Origin: Anaerotruncus sp.
Lineage (GTDB): Bacteria; Bacillota; Clostridia; Oscillospirales; Ruminococcaceae
Direction: 5' to 3'
DNA: 33,770 nucleotides
Assembly (NCBI GenBank): GCA_021770005.1
Contig: JAETRV010000028.1
Location: 1 to 33,770, forward strand
In this document: in pieces, positions 25,076 to 31,721 of the stretch
How the letters are laid out: the number at the start of each line of letters is the position of its first letter
Position numbering within the stretch: the stretch's first letter is position 1
Translations under genes and position numbers: made by a program
Notes under the pieces: generated by a model
What the model was told of the DNA's origin: nothing
Databases searched by the model: none
Seen by the model: the letters and a program-made list of their open reading frames with translations, nothing else

Positions 25076-25148
25076 TTGCGTCTAAAACAAGAGCAACAAC
25101 GCCCAGAATTACCAGACAGAACTGGAACAGTTCCGAATATGTAACCAT
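25062..25148 (-). CDS. Holin-like type I toxin peptide, locus 2
   Basis: A 28-residue hydrophobic peptide starting MVTYSELFQFCLVIL and ending DATKKK. It differs from the locus 1 peptide at two positions (Ser to Gly in the middle, Ala to Thr near the end). The ribosome site is AAAGGGGGAGAT. It is convergent with its antitoxin RNA. Unlike loci 1 and 3, no second upstream RNA promoter was seen on the distal side (right of 25270). A longer frame across the leader (up to 25269) is not credible, because the promoter lies inside it. Confidence 0.85.
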   Translation of the reverse strand: MVTYSELFQFCLVILGVVALVLDATKKK

Positions 25149-25240
25149 AAGCATCTCCCCCTTTCTTCCGAAACGGGGGATTCCCCCGTTCAGATCGGGG
25201 GCCAACCGCCTGCAACCGTATGTGGTAGCACCTTGTCCTT

Positions 25241-25269
25241 ATTCTACCATGAAATGGCTTTCCAGTCAA
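25241..25269 (-). promoter_or_regulatory. Sigma-A promoter of toxin gene, locus 2
   Basis: Read leftward, TTGACT (25264-25269) and TAGAAT (25241-25246) are 17 bases apart, as in locus 3. The leader carries the same CCCCGATC...CGGGGG hairpin upstream of the ribosome site. Confidence 0.75.
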
Positions 25270-25505
25270 TTCGATTTCTCCTGCTTGCCAAAATGGGCGG
25301 CGGTGTATCGTCCGTAAAAAACACGAAAGGGGAGCGGGGGCGCTTCCTTTTTTTCGTCTGTGAAAAAAAGTTGTCCCCGTTTGCGGGGAAAAAAGGTTAT
25401 TTTATTAGAAAATCACAGCACCCCATGCAGTAATTTCCTCTTTGGCGCACACTATATGAACACAGAGAGGACAAAAACAGATCACAGAAGAAGGAGCGTT
25501 GAACG
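25270..25505. other. Leader region of the secreted protein gene
   Basis: AT-rich 236 bases with no gene. CCCCGTTTGCGGGG near 25376-25389 is a small hairpin. No confident promoter could be set. AAGGAG at 25491-25496 is the ribosome site of the following gene. Confidence 0.4.
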
Positions 25506-26570
25506 ATGAAAAAGAGATTTGCAGCCGCATTCCTGGCATTGATGATGACCGTTTCGAGCAATCTGACCGCTTTCGCCGCAAACCAGTCCGAGAAGGATAT
25601 TCAGACTTTGGGCGGCCCGCCGATTTCGGAGGAGGGGATCCTGTACCGCTCGGATGATGCGGTCGTGCCCAACCAGACCGTCTATTTCCTACTGCCCGAC
25701 AATGTGGGCGACTACCTCAAGGACGAGGATAATTTCCGGATGACCGTCCGCAAGGAGAAAAACGGCAAGCTGGTCAAATCGGTCAAGCTAGTCGAGAAGG
25801 TCCTCACCAAGGATAAGAGCGTCAAATACCAGGTCCGGACCCGCAAAGAGAATGGCGTTTGGAAATTTGAGGATGTCTATGGATATGCCCGCAACACCTA
25901 TATCGCGGTCGACCTCAACGAGCTGCTCGACGACGAGGAGTACAAGGTATCGATCCGGCTGAACTTCTCCGCCCGCCGCAGCATCCCCGAGATGTACTAC
26001 GGCCACTCTGCGGTGACCGCTAAAGCCGAAAGCAAAAAGGCCACCTTCACCACCGCGATGTCGCAGGGGGACCGTCTGCCGATCGACGTGGAATTCTTCG
26101 TCAAGAACCGGGAGGACAGGGGGGACGCGAGTGTTTCCCTCGGTCTGAACCAGGGCAAAACGGTCAAGCCGATTGCCAACGAGACCAATGAGATCCTATT
26201 CGAGGGCGAGGACGTGATTGCCAGCGTGGTCTTTAACGTGAGCAGCAACCCCGACAGTTTCTATGCCAAGATGAGCACCAAATGGAGCGGGGAACTGCTC
26301 CGGAAGTTCCGGAATACCGACGCGGTCATCCGGGTGTTCACCCCCGCGACCATCGACTCGACCAGCCGCGCCACCCTGCGTCTCTACAACCCCTTCTACG
26401 AGGATGACGATATCCAGCCTGGGGACTGCTATATCTATAACGTGAGTTCCAGCGGCAAGATCACCGATGTGTCCAACCAGTTCTCCTACGACAGCAGCGA
26501 GGATGCTTTCGTCACCCGTACCCGCACCCTCAGCACCTGGATCATCTCGCCGGTCGAGGTGAAGCTCTAA
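25506..26570 (+). CDS. Secreted protein of unknown function
   Basis: A 354-residue exported protein. A classical signal peptide (MKKRFAAAFLALMM...TAFAA) is predicted to be cut near residue 25. The mature part is rich in beta-strand-like segments and charged residues, with no lipobox, sortase motif or repeat that I recognise. It contains only one cysteine, in PGDCYIY near the C-terminus. AAGGAG lies nine bases before the ATG. The gene stands alone between toxin locus 2 and a repeat copy. The C-terminal half (ATIDSTSRATLRLYNPFYED onward) suggests an Ig-like sandwich, but this is only an impression from the strand pattern. Confidence 0.8.
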   Translation: MKKRFAAAFLALMMTVSSNLTAFAANQSEKDIQTLGGPPISEEGILYRSDDAVVPNQTVYFLLPDNVGDYLKDEDNFRMTVRKEKNGKLVKSVKLVEKVLTKDKSVKYQVRTRKENGVWKFEDVYGYARNTYIAVDLNELLDDEEYKVSIRLNFSARRSIPEMYYGHSAVTAKAESKKATFTTAMSQGDRLPIDVEFFVKNREDRGDASVSLGLNQGKTVKPIANETNEILFEGEDVIASVVFNVSSNPDSFYAKMSTKWSGELLRKFRNTDAVIRVFTPATIDSTSRATLRLYNPFYEDDDIQPGDCYIYNVSSSGKITDVSNQFSYDSSEDAFVTRTRTLSTWIISPVEVKL

Positions 26571-26575
26571 AGTCA

Positions 26576-27032
26576 GCAGACGTTTGGCGCCTGACCAAAC
26601 GTCTGGGCGCTCGCGCCCTCCTCGGGTCTTCTCGGGCCTATGGCCCGAAGCGCGGCGTCTGCCGCGACGACCCTGCGGGCTGCATCTCGGCCTAAGAGCC
26701 GCCTGCGGCGGTTGGCCTCGAAACGCTCGCTGCGGCTCGCAGTCACGGGCTAGGGGTCGGCGACCCCTCCCCGTGTGCCCCTCCCTTCCGGGCTGCGTGC
26801 TCCGTCTGTTTCCCGCAATCTATGTAGATTCGGCGCTTGGGGGCGAAAGAAGGTGCAAGTCAGCCTTGAGCATGAGCGCTTTGCCTGGGGGCGAGGGGGT
26901 TCTTTAAGGGGCTTGCCCCTTAAATGCACTTTTGGTTCCTTTTCGTGCATCCGAAAAGGAACTCGGCGCGCGGGGCCGAATTCCCCGCATCCTCGTGCCG
27001 CCGCAAGGCGGCACTCTTATTAAAAAGGCAAG
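26576..27032 (+). repeat. Mosaic palindromic repeat, copy I
   Basis: It starts five bases after the stop codon of the secreted protein gene and ends about ten bases before the radical SAM start. The core is in plus orientation (26851-26883). Stems are GACGTTTGG/CCAAACGTC (26579-26603), AGGGGTCGGCGACCCCT (26752-26768), AAGGGGC/GCCCCTT, GGTTCC/GGAACT (26934-26963) and TGCCGCC/GGCGGCA (26997-27014). It closely resembles copy H, including the private 60-base insert. Confidence 0.85.
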
Positions 27033-27043
27033 GTACTTCGCAG

Positions 27044-27997
27044 ATGGACAAACCAAAAAACCCATTCCGCTGGTCAAGCGACAACAAACGTTATCACACC
27101 TACCATTATTATCTGACCCAGCGGTTTGGCGGGAAGGTCTCGCGGGTCAGCCTAAACGCGGGAATGTCCTGCCCAAACCTCGACGGCACCAAGGGGGTCG
27201 GGGGCTGCATCTACTGCTCGCCCACCGGAAGCGGGGAGTTTGCCGGGGACCCGCGGGAACAGATTTCCACGCAGTTTGCGCAGATTGCCGCGCGGATGGG
27301 GAACAAGTGGGACACCCAAAAGCACATTGCTTATCTACAGGCCCGCACCAATACCTATGCACCGGTCGAGCGTCTGCGGGAGATTTATGAGCAGGCGCTC
27401 GGGTGTCCGGGGGTGGTAGGGCTTGCGATTGCAACCCGTCCCGACTGCCTGCCTGAATCGGTCTGCGATCTGCTCGCAGAGTTTGCCGGACGCACCTATC
27501 TGACCGTCGAGCTGGGGCTTCAGACCGCCAATGACCGGACCGGCGCGGCCCTCAACCGGTGCTATGGGTTTTCCGATTTCCTGGACGGGTATGCCCGGTT
27601 ACATGCGCGCGGCATTTTGGTCGGGGTGCATATCATCAACGGCCTGCCGGGGGAGTCCCACGAGGTCATGCTCGAGACCGCACAGCTGCTCGCGGGGCTG
27701 GACCTGCATCTCGTCAAAATCCATCTCTTGCACGTCCTCGCGGGCACACCGCTTGCCCAGCGCTTCGCGGAAGAAGGGTTCCCATTGCTCACCCGTGAGG
27801 CATATGTGCAGATTGTCTGCGACCAGCTCGAACGGTTTCCGCCACAGTTCGTCATCGGCAGGCTCACCGGCGACGGCGCACCCGATGCGCTGATCGGCCC
27901 CGACTGGAGCCGCAAAAAGCTTTGCGTCCTCAACGAAATCGACAAGGAGCTAGCGCGTCGGGATTCCTGGCAGGGTAAAAAGTACAGTAGTCGGTAA
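27044..27997 (+). CDS. Radical SAM protein, YhcC family (TIGR01212)
   Basis: A 317-residue radical SAM enzyme. The iron-sulfur cluster motif is unusual, as in the YhcC family: Cys43, Cys55 and Cys58 in CPNLDGTKGVGGCIYC, so an 11-residue insert separates the first two cysteines. Other family blocks include HTYHYYLTQRFGGKV at the N-terminus, TVELGLQTANDRTG and HIINGLPGESHEVM. The family has been linked to tRNA or nucleotide modification, but its reaction is not settled to my knowledge. The ATG at 27044 lies just after repeat copy I, and AAGG (27030-27033) is a plausible ribosome site. Cytoplasmic; single gene. Confidence 0.93.
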   Translation: MDKPKNPFRWSSDNKRYHTYHYYLTQRFGGKVSRVSLNAGMSCPNLDGTKGVGGCIYCSPTGSGEFAGDPREQISTQFAQIAARMGNKWDTQKHIAYLQARTNTYAPVERLREIYEQALGCPGVVGLAIATRPDCLPESVCDLLAEFAGRTYLTVELGLQTANDRTGAALNRCYGFSDFLDGYARLHARGILVGVHIINGLPGESHEVMLETAQLLAGLDLHLVKIHLLHVLAGTPLAQRFAEEGFPLLTREAYVQIVCDQLERFPPQFVIGRLTGDGAPDALIGPDWSRKKLCVLNEIDKELARRDSWQGKKYSSR

Positions 27998-28010
27998 CGC
28001 GCTTTTTTTG
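27952..28010 (+). terminator. Possible terminator after the radical SAM gene
   Basis: AGCGCGT (27952-27958) can pair with ACGCGCT (27997-28003), directly followed by a run of T to 28009. The loop is long (38 bases) and the stem begins inside the coding region. Confidence 0.45.
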
Positions 28011-28064
28011 CTTCGGCGGCATCCGCTTCGCGAAACGGCATTGCGGGCCGCTTCCTTCCCCTTA

Positions 28065-28092
28065 ATTTCGCTAAACTTTCATTTAGCGAAAT
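28065..28092. repeat. Perfect 11-bp inverted repeat
   Basis: ATTTCGCTAAA (28065-28075) and TTTAGCGAAAT (28082-28092) flank a six-base loop. No T run follows on either side, so a protein-binding site or an element end is as likely as a terminator. The surrounding 230 bases (28011-28240) hold no gene. Confidence 0.5.
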
Positions 28093-28243
28093 AGGCCCTT
28101 TATCCTTTCTCTCCCTGCCCCGCTGCCGCCAGCCATCCGAGGATTTCCCAATACCTCGCATACCCCTCCGCCCGCACATCCAGTGTGAACGGTATGCGCA
28201 CAGAAAGAACACAAAAACAGCAGGGGCAAAAGCAAACACGCTC

Positions 28244-28272
28244 TTGATTTCCTGCTGTTGATCCGTTATAAT
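28244..28272 (+). promoter_or_regulatory. Small-RNA promoter, module unit 1
   Basis: TTGATT (28244-28249) and TATAAT (28267-28272), 17-base spacing. The same sequence recurs at 28575-28603 and 28907-28935. Confidence 0.75.
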
Positions 28273-28278
28273 AAAAGT

Positions 28279-28357
28279 ACAGGGACACCACAAGACGGTG
28301 GCCTTGGGTTTAAGCTAAAAATAGCCGTTGCCTTTGGCCGGGGGCGGCTATTTTTTT
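28279..28357 (+). ncRNA. Predicted antitoxin RNA, module unit 1
   Basis: A rightward RNA of about 80 bases. It contains CACCACAAGACGGTGGCC near the 5' end and ends in a stem, AAATAGCCG with CGGCTATTT, plus a T run. It overlaps the 3' end of the convergent peptide gene. Confidence 0.7.
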
Positions 28358-28416
28358 ATGGTTCTGAGTATTTCCAACAATATGAATAACATAATGATGT
28401 AGTATACCATCTCCAT
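28348..28416 (-). CDS. Small hydrophobic toxin-like peptide, unit 1
   Basis: A 22-residue peptide, MEMVYYIIMLFILLEI followed by LRTIKK: one hydrophobic helix with a basic end, as in type I toxins. The ribosome site AAAGGGGGTGA lies 4-14 bases upstream and can be covered by CACTCCC in the leader. The promoter is TTGACA (28500-28505) and TATAAT (28478-28483) with 16-base spacing. Longer in-frame extensions cross the promoter and are not supported. The peptide is unrelated in sequence to the 28-residue peptide family. Confidence 0.75.
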   Translation of the reverse strand: MEMVYYIIMLFILLEILRTIKK

Positions 28417-28574
28417 AGCGTCACCCCCTTTCACGGGAGTGGCCACCGCCCTGCTTGTAGATATCCCTGTGAAGAAAATTATACCATCTCCACGAATTTT
28501 GTCAACAAACAAAAAAAGCAGTCCTTTGCAAAAACTGCTTTTGATTCCATAGAGGTTGGAAAGCAACTGCGCTC

Positions 28575-28603
28575 TTGATTTTCTGCTGTTGATCCGTTAT
28601 AAT
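28575..28603 (+). promoter_or_regulatory. Small-RNA promoter, module unit 2
   Basis: TTGATT (28575-28580) and TATAAT (28598-28603), 17-base spacing. Confidence 0.75.
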
Positions 28604-28609
28604 AAAAGC

Positions 28610-28688
28610 ACAGGGACACCACAAGACGGTGGCCTTGGTGTTGGCTAAAAAATAGCCGCTACCTTTGGTCGAGGGCGGCTATTTTTTT
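28610..28688 (+). ncRNA. Predicted antitoxin RNA, module unit 2
   Basis: Same layout as unit 1: shared CACCACAAGACGGTGGCC and the AATAGCCG/CGGCTATT terminator. It overlaps the peptide gene of the same unit at its 3' end. Confidence 0.7.
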
Positions 28689-28747
28689 ATGGTTCTGAGT
28701 ATTTCCAACAGTATGAATAACATAATGATGTAATACGCCATCTCCAT
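28679..28747 (-). CDS. Small hydrophobic toxin-like peptide, unit 2
   Basis: A 22-residue peptide identical to unit 1 except Val4 to Ala. The promoter keeps TTGACA, but its -10 is TATTCT rather than TATAAT, so expression may be weaker. The leader retains the CACTCCC/GGGGGTG pairing over the ribosome site. Confidence 0.72.
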   Translation of the reverse strand: MEMAYYIIMLFILLEILRTIKK

Positions 28748-28906
28748 AGCGTCACCCCCTTTCACGGGAGTGGCCACCGCCCTGCTTGTCGGTATCCCTG
28801 CATAGAAAAGAATACCATATCTGCGAAATTTGTCAACAAACAAAAAAAGCAGTCCTTTACAGGAAACTGCTTTTGATTCCATAGAGGCTGGAAAGCAACT
28901 GCGCTC

Positions 28907-28935
28907 TTGATTTCCTTCTGTTGATCCGTTATAAT
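28907..28935 (+). promoter_or_regulatory. Small-RNA promoter, module unit 3
   Basis: TTGATT (28907-28912) and TATAAT (28930-28935), 17-base spacing. Confidence 0.75.
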
Positions 28936-28941
28936 ATAGAT

Positions 28942-29022
28942 ACAGGGATACCACAAGACGGTGGCCCTAGATGTAAACTAAAAAAATAGCCGTCACCTTT
29001 GGCCGAGGGCGGCTATTTTTTT
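28942..29022 (+). ncRNA. Predicted antitoxin RNA, module unit 3
   Basis: Same architecture as units 1 and 2, ending in AATAGCCG/CGGCTATT and a T run. The stretch between leader and terminator has diverged most. Confidence 0.7.
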
Positions 29023-29081
29023 ATGGTTCTGAGTATTTCCAACAATATGAATAACATAATGATGTAATACACCATCTCCAT
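29013..29081 (-). CDS. Small hydrophobic toxin-like peptide, unit 3
   Basis: A 22-residue peptide identical to unit 1. Its promoter has TTGACA with a TATCCT-like -10 box. The peptide is unchanged although surrounding bases differ, which argues that it is translated and selected. Confidence 0.75.
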   Translation of the reverse strand: MEMVYYIIMLFILLEILRTIKK

Positions 29082-29267
29082 AGCGTCACCCCCTTTCACG
29101 GGAGTGGCCACCGCCCTGCTTGTCGGTATCCCTGCATAGAAAAGGATATCATATCCGCAAAATTTGTCAACAAACAAAGAAGGACCGGAAGCCGCTTTCC
29201 AGTCCTTTTTCATTTGCCCTCCGAAAAACATCCCGCCGGACAGCGCAACCCATCCGGCGAACCCACA

Positions 29268-29582
29268 TCAGGGAATTTCGTCCTTCTGTTTGAATTTTTT
29301 TACCAGCCTGTAGAACGCGTACTTATTGATATTGAGCAGCGTTTGCGCCTCCTTGCTGGTTAAGGAACCCTCCTTGTATCTCTGGTAGATAGAAGGAAAG
29401 TCCTCCGGTACGGGGGCTGGGGGACGTCCGAACCGTACTCCGTTCGCTTGTGCGCGGGAAATTCCCTGTCTTTGCTTTTCCTTTCGCTCCTGTTCGGCGG
29501 ACTCCAGGACCTCCGTAACAGCATCGAATTTTTCCTGATCGTCTATGATCTCTCTGATTTTCTCAAGCAGCGCGGCATCCAT
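29268..29582 (-). CDS. Stand-alone resolvase-type C-terminal HTH protein
   Basis: A 104-residue protein. Residues ~38-104 match the linker and helix-turn-helix end of Tn3-type serine resolvases: RQGISRAQANGVRFGRPP, then FPSIYQRYKEGSLTSKEAQTLLNINKYAFYRLVKKF. The N-terminal catalytic domain with its serine is absent; in its place is a short helical region (MDAALLEKIREIIDDQEKFDAV). It therefore cannot recombine DNA itself. A good ribosome site (AAGGAGGA) directly before the ATG suggests it is a real gene and not a decayed resolvase. A DNA-binding regulator is the likely role. It neighbours the toxin array, but a link is only inferred from position. Confidence 0.8.
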   Translation of the reverse strand: MDAALLEKIREIIDDQEKFDAVTEVLESAEQERKEKQRQGISRAQANGVRFGRPPAPVPEDFPSIYQRYKEGSLTSKEAQTLLNINKYAFYRLVKKFKQKDEIP

Positions 29583-30214
29583 AATTATCCTCCTTAATCA
29601 GTTGAGAGAGCCTGTTTGGAAAGAGCCGCAGAACTACCGCCTGCAACCAGCACTTTCTCAACAAAAACGGGTTGGTTTTCCCAGATCAAAGATTAGGGAG
29701 CGTCAGAGGAGAGCGTAAGTCCCCGATTCCCAACCATCCCCAACCTTCCCGCAGGTGCCACTATGGGAAGATCGTCCGATATTTACTGATTGCCATATCC
29801 AAGCATGTCTGCCCACTCCTTCCCCGGATTGCCAGATCTGATATGCAGGATTCCCCCCTTTTTTCTATTATAACATTTTTTGTAGATTTTCGCAAAAAAA
29901 AGAGTGGAAAACTTTTTGATCTTTATTTATTTTTTTTGCACAAAGATTGCGCGTGCAGTGCACAGAATTCTGTGCACTGGTGTGCCAGGTCCCCTTTTCC
30001 ATAAGGGCGCCGCTTCAAAGCACGAAAATAGGGGGCATCTGTCTACGAAATCTCTCCCCCAGCGCGCGGCGGGGAGGAGAAACTGCATGTAAGGGGAATT
30101 TCCTTTACATATCATCCGGGAGCAGCGCAAGACCCGGCTGGGTCACCGGAAAATCGTGTTTTTCTTTCTTATAAGATGGGGTGCTGTACAGCCGCACATT
30201 TTACACCCGGCGGA
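29583..30214. other. Long intergenic region
   Basis: About 630 bases without a credible gene. It has an AT-rich centre (29860-29950), a 24-bp perfect palindrome (29956-29979, listed separately) and a GC-rich stretch near 30050-30140 with an imperfect hairpin TGTAAGG/CCTTTACA around 30090-30110. Short open frames here show no ribosome sites or family resemblance. Confidence 0.5.
29956..29979. promoter_or_regulatory. 24-bp perfect palindrome
   Basis: CAGTGCACAGAA (29956-29967) followed at once by its exact reverse complement (29968-29979). It includes an EcoRI-like GAATTC centre and two GTGCAC half-sites. It lies 297 bases before the DUF218 gene, next to a T-rich tract. It could be a dimeric-regulator site. 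Confidence 0.5.
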
Positions 30215-30243
30215 TTGACAAACGATTCAAATCGTGGGAAAAT
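30215..30243 (+). promoter_or_regulatory. Candidate promoter of DUF218 gene with internal inverted repeat
   Basis: TTGACA (30215-30220) and GAAAAT (30238-30243), 17-base spacing. ACGATT and AATCGT (30222-30235) form a perfect inverted repeat inside the spacer, a possible operator. The -10 is poor, which would suit an activated or weak promoter. Confidence 0.45.
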
Positions 30244-30275
30244 GGGATAGACAAACCATCAGGGGGAAACCGCGC

Positions 30276-31304
30276 ATGTCCAAGGCAAACTTCCTGCGGC
30301 CGGCCGGTGTGGCTGCCGCACTGCTGCTTCTCTTTTTCGGTCTGGCGCCGCTGCCGTTCGGGGTGGTCCATACCGGTATTTTTGTTTTGTCCGGCGCGGG
30401 GGCCGCACTTTTGGCGGTCTGCCTGCTTTGGGACCGGTTTGATGGTGGCCCCTACAAAATCCACCGGCGTCTATACCCCCTGTCCGACCCCCGCCGGCCC
30501 TCTCATACGCCGCGTTGGTGGCGCAGACTGCGCGCCTTGCTCTGCCTGATGCTGGCCGCGCTCGCCTGTTTCGGCGGCGTTGCCTCGGCGTTTATGGTCC
30601 GCGCCGCGTGGTTCTCCCCACCTGCCCCCGGCGCCACTGTCGTGGTGCTCGGCTGCCAGGTGCTGGGCGACCGCCCCTCCACCATGCTGGCCTACCGGTT
30701 ACAAGCCGCGCAAAGCTGGCTGACCGCGCATCCGCAGTCGGCGGTGGTCTGCTCGGGCGGCCTGAACGACGGCGGCCCTTACAGCGAAGCCGCTGTCATG
30801 CAGCAATGGCTGGTTGCGCATGGGATCGACGAGGACCGCATCTATCTGGAGGACCGTTCCGCCAATACCCGCCAGAACATCGCCTTTACCGCACAGGTCA
30901 TCGCGGAAAACGGGCTGTCCCCTTCCCTTGCGGTCGCCTCCGACGGGTTCCATCAGCTGCGCGCGGAGGTCTATGCCGCACATGAGCAGCTTCCCGCAGG
31001 CGCGCTCCCCGCCAAAACCCCGTGGGGACTTGCGCCCTCCTATTGGGTGCGGGAGTGGTTCGGCCTGGTCAAAGCCTTCCTGGAAACGTCTGCTGGGCGC
31101 ATGCTGGGTGCATGTTGTTTTGGGTTCCCGACCAAAACAACGGGGGAGAGGGTGCCGCCTTACGGCGGCAGGGGATGCGGGGAATCCGCCCCCGCGCGGC
31201 GGGTACCTTTTCGGATGCACGAAAAGGTACCAAAAGTGCATTTAAGGGGCAAGCCCCTTAAAAATCCCCGCGCCCCCAGACGAAGCGCTCATGCTCAAGG
31301 CTGA
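30276..31304 (+). CDS. DUF218 (YdcF/SanA-like) membrane protein with repeat-derived C-terminus
   Basis: A 342-residue protein. Three membrane helices are predicted (about 11-30, 32-52, 87-108), followed by a DUF218 domain: VVVLGCQVLGDRPSTMLAYRL, VVCSGGLNDGGPYSEAAVM and DRSANTRQNIAFT, then SDGFHQLRA. DUF218 proteins are linked to envelope integrity and vancomycin tolerance in some bacteria. The ATG at 30276 has AGGGGG about nine bases upstream. From about residue 275 onward the protein is encoded by repeat copy J: the reading frame runs through the GTTTTGG, GGTACC and AAGGGGC stems until a stop at 31302-31304. The native stop codon appears lost. The last ~65 residues are thus recent and probably unstructured. 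Confidence 0.85.
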   Translation: MSKANFLRPAGVAAALLLLFFGLAPLPFGVVHTGIFVLSGAGAALLAVCLLWDRFDGGPYKIHRRLYPLSDPRRPSHTPRWWRRLRALLCLMLAALACFGGVASAFMVRAAWFSPPAPGATVVVLGCQVLGDRPSTMLAYRLQAAQSWLTAHPQSAVVCSGGLNDGGPYSEAAVMQQWLVAHGIDEDRIYLEDRSANTRQNIAFTAQVIAENGLSPSLAVASDGFHQLRAEVYAAHEQLPAGALPAKTPWGLAPSYWVREWFGLVKAFLETSAGRMLGACCFGFPTKTTGERVPPYGGRGCGESAPARRVPFRMHEKVPKVHLRGKPLKNPRAPRRSAHAQG

Positions 31305-31600
31305 CTTGCACCCTCTTCCACCCCCAAGCGCCGAATCTACGTAGATTGCGGGAAACAGACGGAGCACCCAGCTTGCCGGGGAGGGGCCGCCGACCCCTAA
31401 CCCGTGAGGTGCGCCGAGCGGCTGTCGCGGCGTAGCCGCGCTTCGCGCTTGCGCGAGAAAGCCGCAAGTGGGGGCGTTTTGGTCTGGAACCCAAAACGCC
31501 GCGCGCCCAACGCCCCCAAGCACCGAAGCCGCGCGGAATAGAGGGACAGACAAAGCAACCAGCCCGGCATTTTGTGCAGAAAAAATGCACATTTTCCCTT
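31100..31600 (-). repeat. Mosaic palindromic repeat, copy J (overlaps DUF218 gene end)
   Basis: A full-length copy with the core in minus orientation (31281-31313). Stems are GTTGTTTTGG/CCAAAACAAC (31114-31141), TGCCGCC/GGCGGCA (about 31152-31169), GGTACC/GGTACC (31202-31231), AAGGGGC/GCCCCTT, AATCTACGTAGATT (about 31334-31347), AGGGGCC/GACCCCT and GGCGTTTTGG/CCAAAACGCC (about 31474-31500). The left end lies inside the DUF218 reading frame. Confidence 0.85.
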
Positions 31601-31721
31601 TTTCACCCCTTAGGTGAAAGGGGTTGTCTCTATGACATTCGCACTACCCGGTATTGCCCTCTATGGCTGCCGCTGCAACCGCCGCCCGGCGGTTCTGTTT
31701 CTATCGAAAGATGAGGTTAAG

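Larger units (their letters stand above)
28240..29220. repeat. Three tandem copies of a ~330-bp toxin/small-RNA module
   Basis: Units start near 28240, 28571 and 28903. Each has a rightward RNA promoter (TTGATT-17-TATAAT), a short RNA ending in a terminator, a convergent 22-residue peptide gene, a leftward promoter beginning TTGACA and a separating hairpin. The separating hairpins are AGCAGTCCTTTGCAAAAACTGCT (first part 28514-28536 region), a related one near 28842-28873, and an unrelated but equally paired one at about 29178-29208. Units are roughly 85-90% identical, showing tandem duplication with continuing purifying selection on peptide and promoters. Confidence 0.85.

Noticed and set aside
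28240-29220. CRISPR array
   Set aside because: There are only three long units of about 330 bp with internal genes and promoters, and no short repeat-spacer pattern.
28348-29231. 72- and 91-residue in-frame versions of the small peptides
   Set aside because: The extensions cross the -10 and -35 boxes and the insulating hairpin and diverge between units, while the 22-residue part is conserved.
29672-30174. Short frames in the intergenic region before the DUF218 gene
   Set aside because: No ribosome sites, no recognisable composition, and they overlap each other and the 24-bp palindrome.
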